Below, piece after piece: positions 37,238 to 46,658 of a stretch of DNA of 55,043 nt; position 1 is the first letter of the stretch, and the number at the start of each line of letters is the position of its first letter. Origin of the DNA: a bacterium (GTDB taxonomy: Bacteria > Cyanobacteriota > Vampirovibrionia > Obscuribacterales > JAKAZS01); assembly GCA_021815785.1 (NCBI GenBank), contig JAKAZS010000007.1:1-55043 (forward strand), read 5' to 3'. The position numbers were made by a program, and so were the translations under genes. The notes under the pieces were generated by a model. The model saw only the letters and a list, made by a program, of their open reading frames with translations, was not told the origin of the DNA and searched no databases.

Positions 37238-38887
37238 ATGCAAGTCATTAAGAAACTTTTGTTTTTATCATTTTTGGTTTTACTGTTAATAATTCCAGCG
37301 CAAGCTAGTAATTATATTAAGCCTAAATTAATTGTTCTAATTGTTGCAGATCAGTTTGCCTATAATTACTTAAACAGGTTTAAGTCCAAATTTAATAAAC
37401 GTGGTTTTAATTATTTATTACATAATGGTTCAGACTGCGTCAATTGTAAATATGCTCATGCCACGTTACAAACAGCCTGTGGCCATTCAATTATTTCAAC
37501 TGGGGCTTATCCATGGGCTACCGGAATTATTGCCAATCAATGGTATGATCGTGCCAAAAAGAGCGTTATAACCAGTGTTAGTGATCCAAGCTGTCAAGTC
37601 ACTGGTGGCAATGGCTATGGAGCTAGTCCTCATCTATTAAACAGTACCACCATTGGTGATGAGATGAAACTAGCCTTTAATAATCAAAGTAAAGTTATAT
37701 CCGTATCCATTAAGGATCGAGTTGCAGTCCTCTTAGCTGGACGTTTAGCTAATTTAGCAATTTACTACGATGATAAAACGGGAAATTTTATTACTTCCAG
37801 TCACTATGCCAACGATTTGCCATTTTATCTTAAAGACTTTAATGAAAAACATATAGTCGATAATTATTGTGCTAAACCATGGGAGCGTTTATTGCCCGAA
37901 GCCAATTACACTGAATCACGTAAAGATGATTATTTCTACGAACAAGGCATAACCGACGATGGCAAAAAATTCCCTCATTCGATTGCCAGTAGTCCAATAA
38001 AATATCAATTATTTCCCCTAACGCCATTTGCCAATGATACTTTAACCCAAATTGCTAAAACAGTCATGGAAAAGGAACGTATGGGTACCCATGATAAAAC
38101 CGATTTATTATGTATAGGCTATTCAGCAGGCGATTATATTGGTCATAGTTTTGGCCCCTATAGTCAGGAAAGCGAAGATTTGGTGTTACGTTTAGACAAT
38201 AATTTACAAGAATTATTTAATTATATTGATGCTGGAATCGGGCTTAAAAACACCTTAATTGTTTTTACCGCCGATCACGGAATTTCACCAATTCCTGAAT
38301 ATCTTCAGGAAATAGGTTTGCCCGGTGGCCGCATCGATTATAAACAAATGACTAATAGTTTAAATGCCAGTTTAGCTAGTAAATTAGGTAAGGGTGAATG
38401 GGTTGAAGCTTTTGAGCCCCCAAATTTATATTTAAACTTAAATACAATTGATCAAAATAATGTCCATCAGCAAGATGTTGAAGCCCTTACGGCCAACCTG
38501 GTTCATGGGTTTAAAGGAGTTAGTGAGGTGTTTACGGCCAATCAGTTCTATAATAACAAATTGCCCAATAGTCCTTATGCTAATGCCGCCCGCAAAAGCT
38601 ATTATTTTGGTCGCAGTGGAGAATTATTTGTAATTTTAAAACCTGGTTATATTTTTTCCACTAGCAATTTAGGAACTAATCATGGCACGCCTTATCGCTA
38701 TGATGCTCAAGTGCCATTAATTTTCTGCGGTACTCAAATTAAACCTAAAACTATTTTTACGCAAGTTGCCCCTTGTGATATTGCTCCAACAATTTTAAGT
38801 TTACTAGACTTAGAATTTACCAGTAACTGTGAAGGTAAAGTTATTAACCTAGATTTAAATGAATGTTATGGACCAATTAATCAATGA
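37238..38887 (+). CDS. Secreted alkaline-phosphatase-superfamily enzyme (PafA/NPP-like)
   Basis: A 549-residue exported metallo-phosphatase. The signal peptide is residues 1-23 (MQVIKKLLFLSFLVLLLIIPAQA). The first metal Asp is in LIVLIVADQF, the nucleophile Thr is probably in ATLQTACGHSIISTGAYP, aligning with PafA-type Thr79, and further ligands are in SAGDYIGHSFGPYSQE, FTADHGISPIPE and GTNHGTPYRYDAQVPLIF. It would hydrolyse phosphomonoesters or diesters in the periplasm. Its stop overlaps the polA ATG by 4 nt (ATGA), so polA is probably read from the same message. Confidence 0.9.
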   Translation: MQVIKKLLFLSFLVLLLIIPAQASNYIKPKLIVLIVADQFAYNYLNRFKSKFNKRGFNYLLHNGSDCVNCKYAHATLQTACGHSIISTGAYPWATGIIANQWYDRAKKSVITSVSDPSCQVTGGNGYGASPHLLNSTTIGDEMKLAFNNQSKVISVSIKDRVAVLLAGRLANLAIYYDDKTGNFITSSHYANDLPFYLKDFNEKHIVDNYCAKPWERLLPEANYTESRKDDYFYEQGITDDGKKFPHSIASSPIKYQLFPLTPFANDTLTQIAKTVMEKERMGTHDKTDLLCIGYSAGDYIGHSFGPYSQESEDLVLRLDNNLQELFNYIDAGIGLKNTLIVFTADHGISPIPEYLQEIGLPGGRIDYKQMTNSLNASLASKLGKGEWVEAFEPPNLYLNLNTIDQNNVHQQDVEALTANLVHGFKGVSEVFTANQFYNNKLPNSPYANAARKSYYFGRSGELFVILKPGYIFSTSNLGTNHGTPYRYDAQVPLIFCGTQIKPKTIFTQVAPCDIAPTILSLLDLEFTSNCEGKVINLDLNECYGPINQ

Positions 38888-41757
38888 TTAATACCGATAA
38901 GAGTTTAATCCTGGTTGATGGCAGTTCATTAGCTTTTCGATCTTTTTATGCCTTATTTAATTCAAGTTTAAAATCTAAGGATGGAACTCCAACTGGAGCC
39001 ATATATGGCTTTTTTACAAGTTTACTAGACTTAATTGAAAAGCATAATCCCTATTGCTTAGCAGTATGCTTTGACTTAGCCCAGCCAACTTTTCGCCATA
39101 AACGTTATGAAGCCTATAAAGCCAACCGAGCCCAAATGCCCGAGGAATTAAGCCTTCAGTGGCCCTTAATTAAAAATGGTATAGCCAGGTTAAATATTCC
39201 CATTTTAGAATTAGCTGGCTATGAGGCTGATGACATTATTGGTACTTTGACTAATCGAGCTAATCAGGATGGTCTAAATGTAAATATTTTAACCGGTGAT
39301 CAAGACGCCTTTCAATTAATAGTTCCAGCTGATGCCAATAGTCCAACGGTGCCATATAGCAATTTAGTACTTATGCCGAGTAAAACCGGTTTAATTTTTT
39401 ATGATTATCCACAAGTATTAGCGAAATTAGGTGTGTACCCAAGTCAAATAATTGATTATAAAGCTTTATGTGGCGACAGTTCAGATAATATACCAGGTAT
39501 TCGTGGCGTTGGTCCAAAAACTGCCTGTGAACTTTTAGTTAAATATAAAAACCTCGATAATATCTATGAAAATATTGATGATATAGCTAAAAAGACTTTA
39601 AAGGAAAAACTTATTGATCAAAAGGATAGTGCCTATTTAAGCCAATTTTTAGCCACTATTGATGTTAATATCCCATTGGAACAAAATTCCTGCGATCTAA
39701 TTATGGATAAAATTAATTATCGTGATTTCCACGAGTACTTACAAAATTTAAATATGAAAAATTTAATTAAACGCATCCCTGTTGATATTTTGCCACCACC
39801 AAGTGTTACTGGGCAGTTAAGTTTTAATTTTGATGTAAATTCTAATACTATAAGTAATACTAATAACGTAATGCCAGAGACCAATGTTTTACCCTTAACG
39901 CCGCCGAAAAATTTAAACCCGGTAATTATTAATGACGAAACTGGCTTTGCCCAGTTATTAACTAAATTAAACCAAAATCAAGTTATTTGTGTTGATCTGG
40001 AAACCACCGGTTTAGATACTTTAAATACTTCAATAGTTGGTATTGCCATTGCGTTTAACGAAGATGTAAAAGTTGTCGACAAGCAAATTGTCTTTGCCTG
40101 CAATAACGAAAATTTATTAGCCTTGCCAGTTGAGACCTACTATATTCCCCTAATGCATCAGACTGGCGAAATCCAATTGGCTCAAGAATATGTTCTTGCA
40201 AATTTAAAACCTATATTTGAAAATTCCCAAATTTTTAAAATTGCCCAGAATGCCAAGTTTGAGATGAATGTACTAGCTAATCACCACATTAATTTTGCAC
40301 CGTTAATTTTTGATCCGATGCTCGCTAGTTATATTGAAAATACTGATAATCGCCATGGTCTTAAAGATCAATCATTAAGAATTTTTGATCATCAAATGAC
40401 ACCAATCGATAGTTTAATTGGTACTGGTAAAAAACAAATTACCATGGCTAGTGTTGCCGTTAATACCGTAGCCTTCTATGCTTGTGATGACGCTAGAATT
40501 ACATTGCTATTAAGTCTTTATTATCAGGAAAAATTAACTAAAACCCAATTAGAATTATTGCAAAAAATGGAAATCCCGTTAACTTCAGTATTAGCTACGA
40601 TGGAACAGGATGGAGTCTGTATTAATATTGAATATTTACAACAATTATCCAGAGACCTTACTAAGGATTTAAATAGTTTAGAAGAAAGTATTTATCGATT
40701 TGCTGGTTATGCTTTTAATATTAATTCCACACAACAATTGCAAAAAGTCTTATTCCAAGACTTAGGCCTAAAAACCAAAGCCAAGACGAAAACCGGATTT
40801 TCTACAGATATTAGTGTCTTAGAATCTTTACAAGAAACCCATGAAATAATACCAAAATTAATAAATTATCGACAAATTCAAAAATTATTATCAACTTATG
40901 TTGATGCTCTTCCCAAACTTGTTAAAGATAGGCGCGTACATTGTCAGTTTAATCAGGTTATAACTAGTACAGGGAGATTATCCAGTTCCAACCCAAATTT
41001 ACAGAATATTCCGATAAAAACCAGTATGGGTCGGAAAATTCGCCAAGCATTTAAGGCTCAAAATGACGAGGATTTTATTCTATCGGCGGACTATTCTCAG
41101 ATAGAATTAAGAATTTTAGCCCATATGAGTCAAGATCCTAATTTAATTGAGGCCTTTAAACAGAATTTAGATATTCATTTACATACCGCTGCTAAAATTT
41201 TTGATATTGATATCAATGATGTAACTAAAGAAATGCGGACAATTGGTAAAACACTTAATTTTGCGCTAATTTATCAACAAGGGGCTTATTCAACAGCCAA
41301 AGATTTAAATATTTCTCTTAAAGAAGCAAATCAGTTTATTGAAAAGTATTTTAGCCAATACCCGTTAGTTAAGGATTATTTAAATTCGATAATTCAAGAG
41401 GCTAAAAGTAATGGATATGTAACTACTTTATGGGGCAGACGGCGTTATTTTAAAAATATTAATGATAGTAATGAATTTATTCGTAAAGCTAGTGAACGCG
41501 CTGCCTGTAATGCACCAATTCAAGGCAGTGCAGCGGATCTTATTAAGCTAGCGATGATTGAATTAAGGCAAAATTTACAAAGGCAAAACTTAAAATCCAA
41601 ACTTATTCTTCAAGTCCACGATGAATTAGTTTTAGAAGTTTTAGCTAGTGAAATTGATGAAGTAAAACTGGTTGTAGAAAAATCCATGTTACTTAACCAA
41701 CCTCTGTTAGTACCTTTAAAAATCGATTTAGAAATAGGCAAAACTTGGCTGGATTAA
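38884..41757 (+). CDS. polA: DNA polymerase I
   Basis: A 957-residue three-domain Pol I. The 5' nuclease (about 1-300) has EADDIIGTL and GDSSDNIPGIRGVGPKTA. The 3'-5' exonuclease (about 345-545) keeps Asp371-Glu373 (DLETTG) and Tyr532/Asp536 (YACDD), but the third acidic residue is Glu460 (NAKFEMNVL) where E. coli has Asp424. The polymerase domain has TGRLSS, Asp736 (ADYSQIELR), Arg785/Lys789/Phe793/Tyr797 in the O-helix and Asp913 (QVHDE). The O-helix reads NFALIYQQGAY rather than the common NFG-x2-YG. It fills gaps after repair and primer removal. Translationally coupled to the phosphatase gene. Confidence 0.97.
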   Translation: MINTDKSLILVDGSSLAFRSFYALFNSSLKSKDGTPTGAIYGFFTSLLDLIEKHNPYCLAVCFDLAQPTFRHKRYEAYKANRAQMPEELSLQWPLIKNGIARLNIPILELAGYEADDIIGTLTNRANQDGLNVNILTGDQDAFQLIVPADANSPTVPYSNLVLMPSKTGLIFYDYPQVLAKLGVYPSQIIDYKALCGDSSDNIPGIRGVGPKTACELLVKYKNLDNIYENIDDIAKKTLKEKLIDQKDSAYLSQFLATIDVNIPLEQNSCDLIMDKINYRDFHEYLQNLNMKNLIKRIPVDILPPPSVTGQLSFNFDVNSNTISNTNNVMPETNVLPLTPPKNLNPVIINDETGFAQLLTKLNQNQVICVDLETTGLDTLNTSIVGIAIAFNEDVKVVDKQIVFACNNENLLALPVETYYIPLMHQTGEIQLAQEYVLANLKPIFENSQIFKIAQNAKFEMNVLANHHINFAPLIFDPMLASYIENTDNRHGLKDQSLRIFDHQMTPIDSLIGTGKKQITMASVAVNTVAFYACDDARITLLLSLYYQEKLTKTQLELLQKMEIPLTSVLATMEQDGVCINIEYLQQLSRDLTKDLNSLEESIYRFAGYAFNINSTQQLQKVLFQDLGLKTKAKTKTGFSTDISVLESLQETHEIIPKLINYRQIQKLLSTYVDALPKLVKDRRVHCQFNQVITSTGRLSSSNPNLQNIPIKTSMGRKIRQAFKAQNDEDFILSADYSQIELRILAHMSQDPNLIEAFKQNLDIHLHTAAKIFDIDINDVTKEMRTIGKTLNFALIYQQGAYSTAKDLNISLKEANQFIEKYFSQYPLVKDYLNSIIQEAKSNGYVTTLWGRRRYFKNINDSNEFIRKASERAACNAPIQGSAADLIKLAMIELRQNLQRQNLKSKLILQVHDELVLEVLASEIDEVKLVVEKSMLLNQPLLVPLKIDLEIGKTWLD

Positions 41758-41787
41758 ATTTCAAGTCATAAATGATAATATTTTTAT

Positions 41788-42339
41788 TTAAAATTTATAT
41801 GACATAACTTTCATTTCAACTAATAAATCGAGGGTTTCTTTGAATAAATTCACCAAGTCTTCAATACGATGCTGGTCAATAATTAAAGTTGTATCCTGAA
41901 AGGACATGAGGAATTTGCCATTAGGTTGATTTTGAATTCCCCAGTAAGGACTACATAATTTACTCGTTATTGCTGTTTTGATTTTGTTATTAGCTAGTAA
42001 TTGCAATAGCTTTGGCTTGTTAGATGTTCTAATGACAAAATTTTGATCTAATTCTGGCTCACCAAGTCTCTGTACCGGTAGATCAACGCGAATGACAACT
42101 GTAGAATTTGCGGTTCGCGGTGTTATCGTAAATTTAAAGGGTACATCCATACTAAATTCAACTTTTAAGAAAGTTGTAGCAGTATTACCTTTACCTTGGC
42201 AACTAAGTTCCAATTCTAAATTATTAAAAGGGATAATAATTTTTGGTACTTTATAATCTATCCCTTCAGTAATAGCCTGTCCTTTTAATTGGTGAGCTAT
42301 CCCACCCCAGACATTATAAGCATATTCCCAGTCAAACAT
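41788..42339 (-). CDS. Hypothetical protein with a beta-rich, DUF3137-like pattern
   Basis: A 183-residue soluble protein. The segment LELELSCQGKGNTATTFLKVEFSMDVPFKFTITP and then LGEPELDQNFVIRTSNKPKLLQLL resembles a recurring pattern in uncharacterised bacterial proteins (a treated-surface 'Y-T/R-F' strand run followed by a D-x2-F-V-I-x2-N/S block), but I cannot name the family with certainty. No signal peptide, TM or catalytic motif is visible. It is flanked by polA (convergent) and the debranching enzyme (divergent), with no apparent operon partner. Confidence 0.6.
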   Translation of the reverse strand: MFDWEYAYNVWGGIAHQLKGQAITEGIDYKVPKIIIPFNNLELELSCQGKGNTATTFLKVEFSMDVPFKFTITPRTANSTVVIRVDLPVQRLGEPELDQNFVIRTSNKPKLLQLLANNKIKTAITSKLCSPYWGIQNQPNGKFLMSFQDTTLIIDQHRIEDLVNLFKETLDLLVEMKVMSYKF

Positions 42340-42525
42340 TGTTAAGTCCTTTTTATTGAGCCTTTCTCTTAATATTACTAATTAATTTAAGTAAATTATA
42401 ATAAGCTTAAATTAATTACATTAATAACTTTATAATTTTATCTTACCTATATATTATTTTTTATAGTTAAATTAATAAGCAAAATATAATAATAATTATT
42501 ATTATTGGCCAATAAAATTACAAAT

Positions 42526-44745
42526 ATGGACAATTATCAGAAAATTCAATATCAGGCAGCTGAACACGAATTTGACCAGACTTTCATTAATTCTTATCAA
42601 ATTGATCAACGCCCTCTTTGTGCCGGGGTTCCTTTTGCCTTAACCGATGTTGCGCATCCAAGAGTTATTTTAAAATATTTAAGTAACTTTTTGGTTTTAG
42701 ATAATTTGGCTGGCGTTCCAGCCTGTAATACATTAGGGTATGGCTATTATCGCAACGATACAAGATATTTAAGTCAATGGGAAATGCAATTAAATCATCA
42801 AACCTTATCATTATTATCAGCCTCCACGCGCAATGGCTTTTTGGGTTCATTTTTGTATACAAATCATGAAATTGATAATATACCCCAGCAAAAAATTACT
42901 ATTAATCGTGAAATTATTGTAAATGATTTAGTTTGGGAAAAAATTATTGTTCAAAACTATTTTAACCAAGATCTGGATATTGTACTTTCTTTTAATTTTC
43001 AGTCTGACTATGCTGATATGTTTGAAATTCGCGGTTTAGACCTAAGCTCTCGGGGATTGCGGATGATGCCAGTTGTGGGCAGCAATAATACCTCTATGTA
43101 TTTAGCTTATGTAAGTATCGATAATCAATTAAGTGAAACTAAAATTGAATTTTTTGGTTTAAATAAAATTGAATTTAATGTTAGCGAAGGGATAATTGAC
43201 ATTCCACTCCATTTAACCAGAAATCAGTTATACGAATTTCAAATCTGTATGATGCCAGAATTAAAAAAAAATAATTTAAAAATAACCGGCTTTAATGAGG
43301 CTAGAACACTAGTTCAGAATGACTATAAAACTTGGCTCGCTAAAGTAGTGTCACTAAAGTCGGATAATGCGATTTTTGATGCTACGATTCACCAATCATT
43401 GGCTGATTTGTTTATTTTAAGACAGCCAACGCCTAATGGTATTGGCTTGGCCGCAGGAATTCCTTGGTATACAGCTTTGTTTGGACGTGACAGTGCTATT
43501 TGTGCTTTAGAAATTATGCCTTTTGCCCAAGATTTAGCTAAAGAATGTATTGAAGTGTTAGCTAAATATCAAGGGCAAAAATATGATAAATTTACCGGCG
43601 AAGAGCCTGGAAAAATAATGCATGAATTAAGGCTAGGTGACTTAGCTCGGCAAAAACTTATTCCGCACACTCCCTATTATGGGACAGCAGATGCTACACA
43701 GCTTTGGCTCATGGCTTTTGCCAGCTATATTAATTGGTCTGGAAATTTAGATTTTGCCAAGCAATACTGGCCTTGCGTAGAAATGGCGTTGACCTGGATT
43801 GATAATTCTCTAAACGATCGAGGTTATATAACTTATAAATCTACTGGTGATCATGATTTGGTTAATCAAGGGTGGAAAGATTCACAAGACTCGATAATGC
43901 ATAAATCTGGTGATTTAGCTAAGCCACCAATAGCTTTATGTGAAGTCCAGGCGTATATTTATGCAGCCTGGACACAAATTGCTAAACTAGCAGCTACTTT
44001 AGCAAAGCCACAATTAGCTAAAGTCCTTAAAGAAAAAGCCACTGCCTTAAAGAATAGATTTATTAAAGATTTTTGGTTGTACGATTTACAGTATATTGCA
44101 ATGGCCTTAGACGCTGATAACGAACCAACTCGCGTCTTATCGTCTAATGCCGGGCATTGTCTTTATGCAGGTATATTGGATAATGACATTGCTAATATTG
44201 TCTGCGATAAATTAATGTCCAGTGATTTATATTCTAACTGGGGTTTAAGAACTTTAGCTAAATCATGTACTGCTTATAATCCTATGAGTTATCATAATGG
44301 TACTATATGGCCGCATGACAATGCGCTAATCGCTCAAGGAATGGCTCATTATGGCCGAATAGCTGATGCGCATAAACTAATCTGCGATATTTATGAAGTA
44401 GCAAAGTTACAACCAAATTACCGTCTGCCTGAATTGTTTTGTGGCTTCAAGAAACAGGAGATGTTTGATCCGGTTCAATATCCTGTATCATGTTCGCCGC
44501 AGGCATTTGCTAGCGCAGCAATGTTTCAATTTATGCAGATCTGTTTAAATATGAAACCTGATGCCTTAAACTCAACATTACATATTGATCAGCCACAATT
44601 ACCAGATTTTTTTAATTATTTAAATATTAATGGGTTGAGGCTTGGAAATGCTGTAATTGATTTAAGTTTTGCTAAAGTAAACCAAGATACAGTGTGCAAT
44701 ATTTTAAAGAAGTCTGGTCAAGTAAAAGTTCTGATTGAAAAATAA
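42526..44745 (+). CDS. Amylo-alpha-1,6-glucosidase (glycogen debranching enzyme)
   Basis: About 739 residues. The N-terminal half is the glycogen-debranching N-terminal domain (GYGYYRNDTRYLSQWEMQLN, FELRGLDLSSRG-like segment); the C-terminal half is the (alpha/alpha)6 catalytic domain with GIPWYTALFGRDSAICALEI, GEEPGKIMHELR, YYGTADATQLWL, GDHDLVNQGWKDS and YHNGTIWPHDNALIA. It removes alpha-1,6 branches, complementing glgP. The frame could also open at TTG 42505; ATG 42526 gives the more usual N-terminus, though neither has an SD. It leads a forward run with a GT4 enzyme and an OtsB-like phosphatase. Confidence 0.93.
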   Translation: MDNYQKIQYQAAEHEFDQTFINSYQIDQRPLCAGVPFALTDVAHPRVILKYLSNFLVLDNLAGVPACNTLGYGYYRNDTRYLSQWEMQLNHQTLSLLSASTRNGFLGSFLYTNHEIDNIPQQKITINREIIVNDLVWEKIIVQNYFNQDLDIVLSFNFQSDYADMFEIRGLDLSSRGLRMMPVVGSNNTSMYLAYVSIDNQLSETKIEFFGLNKIEFNVSEGIIDIPLHLTRNQLYEFQICMMPELKKNNLKITGFNEARTLVQNDYKTWLAKVVSLKSDNAIFDATIHQSLADLFILRQPTPNGIGLAAGIPWYTALFGRDSAICALEIMPFAQDLAKECIEVLAKYQGQKYDKFTGEEPGKIMHELRLGDLARQKLIPHTPYYGTADATQLWLMAFASYINWSGNLDFAKQYWPCVEMALTWIDNSLNDRGYITYKSTGDHDLVNQGWKDSQDSIMHKSGDLAKPPIALCEVQAYIYAAWTQIAKLAATLAKPQLAKVLKEKATALKNRFIKDFWLYDLQYIAMALDADNEPTRVLSSNAGHCLYAGILDNDIANIVCDKLMSSDLYSNWGLRTLAKSCTAYNPMSYHNGTIWPHDNALIAQGMAHYGRIADAHKLICDIYEVAKLQPNYRLPELFCGFKKQEMFDPVQYPVSCSPQAFASAAMFQFMQICLNMKPDALNSTLHIDQPQLPDFFNYLNINGLRLGNAVIDLSFAKVNQDTVCNILKKSGQVKVLIEK

Positions 44746-44801
44746 TTTCAGTTATGCTATTATTTCTTCTATCCTAGGATTTTTTTATAATTAAATAAAT
44801 T

Positions 44802-45833
44802 ATGAAAATTGCCATTCTGTCAACAAATATTGAGCAAGTGCCACCAGTTGGTTATGGTGGTACTGAATTAATCGTTCATCTTTTAACCGAAAGCCTAGTA
44901 GAAAAAGGTCATGATGTCACCTTGTTCGCCCCCGCAACTAGTATTACTAAAGCTAGACATGTAGCCTGTGTGAATAAACCGTTGCGACTTGATGACACGA
45001 TACCAATGCGTCGCTGGCAGGCTTATGATATTATTACAATGCAGACTCTAGCAAAAATGCAGAATGAATTTGATATAATTCATAATCACATGGGATACCA
45101 GGCTTTACCTTTTCTGAACTATTTTAAAACAAAAGTAGTATCAACGTTGCATAATCCAATTCGTGATTACTGTGCACCAATATATTTTTATTATGGTAAT
45201 TTGCCTTACGTAGCAATTAGTAATTCATATAAAGAAAAAAATTATCCTGAAAAACTCAATTATGTGGATGTTATATATAATGGTATAGATATTAATTTAT
45301 TTCCCCTTAAAACTAATTTAAACCCTCAATATTTTCTGTTTATTGGACGTATTTGTCAGGATAAAGGTACAGCTATAGCCATTAATATCGCCAGAAAGCT
45401 TAATATCCCGTTAAAAATTGCCGGTAAGGTAGATGTAAGCGATCTTGAATATTTTAATACCTTGGTTAAGCCATATTTAAATTCAACGATTGAGTATATT
45501 GGCGAAGTTAATCACGCCGAAAAAATAGCTTTATATAATAATGCTATTGCAGTTTTATATCCGATTGCCTTTGCCGAGCCCTTTGGGTTGGTCATGGTTG
45601 AATCCTTGGCAACAGGTACACCAGTCTTAGCCTTTAATCAAGGATCGGTAAGTGAAATATTAGAAGATGGAATTACTGGTATCGTTGCTAATACTGAAGC
45701 ACAAATAATAGAAAAATTTCCGCTTCTTGAAAAAATAAATAAAGATACCTTAAGACGCAGGGTGATCGATAAATTTACCAAGGAAAAAATGATCGATAAT
45801 TATCTTAAATTATATTTTAAGCTATTAAATTAG
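44802..45833 (+). CDS. Glycosyltransferase family 4 (second copy, distinct type)
   Basis: A 343-residue GT-B enzyme. It opens MKIAILSTNIEQVPPVGYGGTELIVHLLTE, the P-x-GYGGTE-x2-V pattern of a GT4 subgroup found with carbohydrate-storage and osmolyte genes. The donor site has FIGRICQDKGTAIAI and the EX7E motif in EPFGLVMVESLATGTPV. It shares little with the GT4 at 7126. It lies between the debranching enzyme and the OtsB-like gene (11 bp gap to the latter), suggesting a role in making a glycosylated osmolyte or glucan, but the donor and acceptor are not known. Confidence 0.88.
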   Translation: MKIAILSTNIEQVPPVGYGGTELIVHLLTESLVEKGHDVTLFAPATSITKARHVACVNKPLRLDDTIPMRRWQAYDIITMQTLAKMQNEFDIIHNHMGYQALPFLNYFKTKVVSTLHNPIRDYCAPIYFYYGNLPYVAISNSYKEKNYPEKLNYVDVIYNGIDINLFPLKTNLNPQYFLFIGRICQDKGTAIAINIARKLNIPLKIAGKVDVSDLEYFNTLVKPYLNSTIEYIGEVNHAEKIALYNNAIAVLYPIAFAEPFGLVMVESLATGTPVLAFNQGSVSEILEDGITGIVANTEAQIIEKFPLLEKINKDTLRRRVIDKFTKEKMIDNYLKLYFKLLN

Positions 45834-45844
45834 TATTATAGATT

Positions 45845-46654
45845 ATGCAAACAGCTATTTCTGAATCTGATTTCATGCAAATTATCCAGGCCAAGGAATT
45901 ATTTATTGGCCTGGATCGTGATGGCACATTAGTGCCATATAAATTAACTCCAGATTTGGCCTATGTTGACAAATCTGTTCTTGAAATTATTCAGCTATTA
46001 ACTAATATCAATAACACCATAGTAGCAATAGTTTCAGCCCGTGGCTTAAATCAGCTAAAAAAGGATTTTCCGTTTAATAATATTGTTTTAGCTGGATCCT
46101 GTGGGCTTGAAATCAGTTATCCCGATCATAAAATTATAACTAATGAAACTGCTTTACAAATTCAACCATTGTTATCTGAATTAATCGATCGGCTAAAACC
46201 ATTAACCAAGTCAAAACATAAGGCTATTATCGAAAATCATGGACTTACGGTTTGCCTTCACACTAAACTTATTAGCGACAGATTTATCTTAAAAAATATT
46301 GATAAAAAGGTTTTTGCGCTAGGAAAAATCTTTCCTCAGTTAAAAATTAATAAGCTTGAAACGACCTATGAATTTTATCCTAATATTAACTGGTCCAAAG
46401 GAATGGCCATTGAAGCAATATTTGAATATTTAACATTGGATTTTAACCAGGGTTTATCAATATTTGTTGGTGACTCCCAGGCTGACGAATCAGCTTATGA
46501 AGTAATAAATAACTATAAGGGAATTTCCTTTAAAGTAATTCATAATCAAAATTTGAGTAAGGCTAAGATTTTATTAAATTCCGAAAAAGCCTTAATAGAT
46601 ATGTTAGATCACATTGCTAGAATGCGTTGTAATTTATTTGGTAAAAGAAGCTAA
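45845..46654 (+). CDS. otsB: Trehalose-6-phosphate phosphatase-like HAD enzyme (OtsB family)
   Basis: A 269-residue HAD phosphatase. Motif I is LDRDGTLVP (Asp24 nucleophile, Asp26 acid/base), followed by the OtsB blocks VAIVSARGLNQLKKDF, LAGSCGLEI and a late GDSQADESAYEVI. The cap region includes KAIIENHGLTVCLH and the WSKGMAIEAI loop typical of trehalose phosphatases. No OtsA (trehalose-6-phosphate synthase) is in the window; the adjacent GT4 could supply a different sugar-phosphate substrate. It converges on the PATAN protein with a four-base gap. Confidence 0.85.
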   Translation: MQTAISESDFMQIIQAKELFIGLDRDGTLVPYKLTPDLAYVDKSVLEIIQLLTNINNTIVAIVSARGLNQLKKDFPFNNIVLAGSCGLEISYPDHKIITNETALQIQPLLSELIDRLKPLTKSKHKAIIENHGLTVCLHTKLISDRFILKNIDKKVFALGKIFPQLKINKLETTYEFYPNINWSKGMAIEAIFEYLTLDFNQGLSIFVGDSQADESAYEVINNYKGISFKVIHNQNLSKAKILLNSEKALIDMLDHIARMRCNLFGKRS

Positions 46655-46658
46655 GAAT

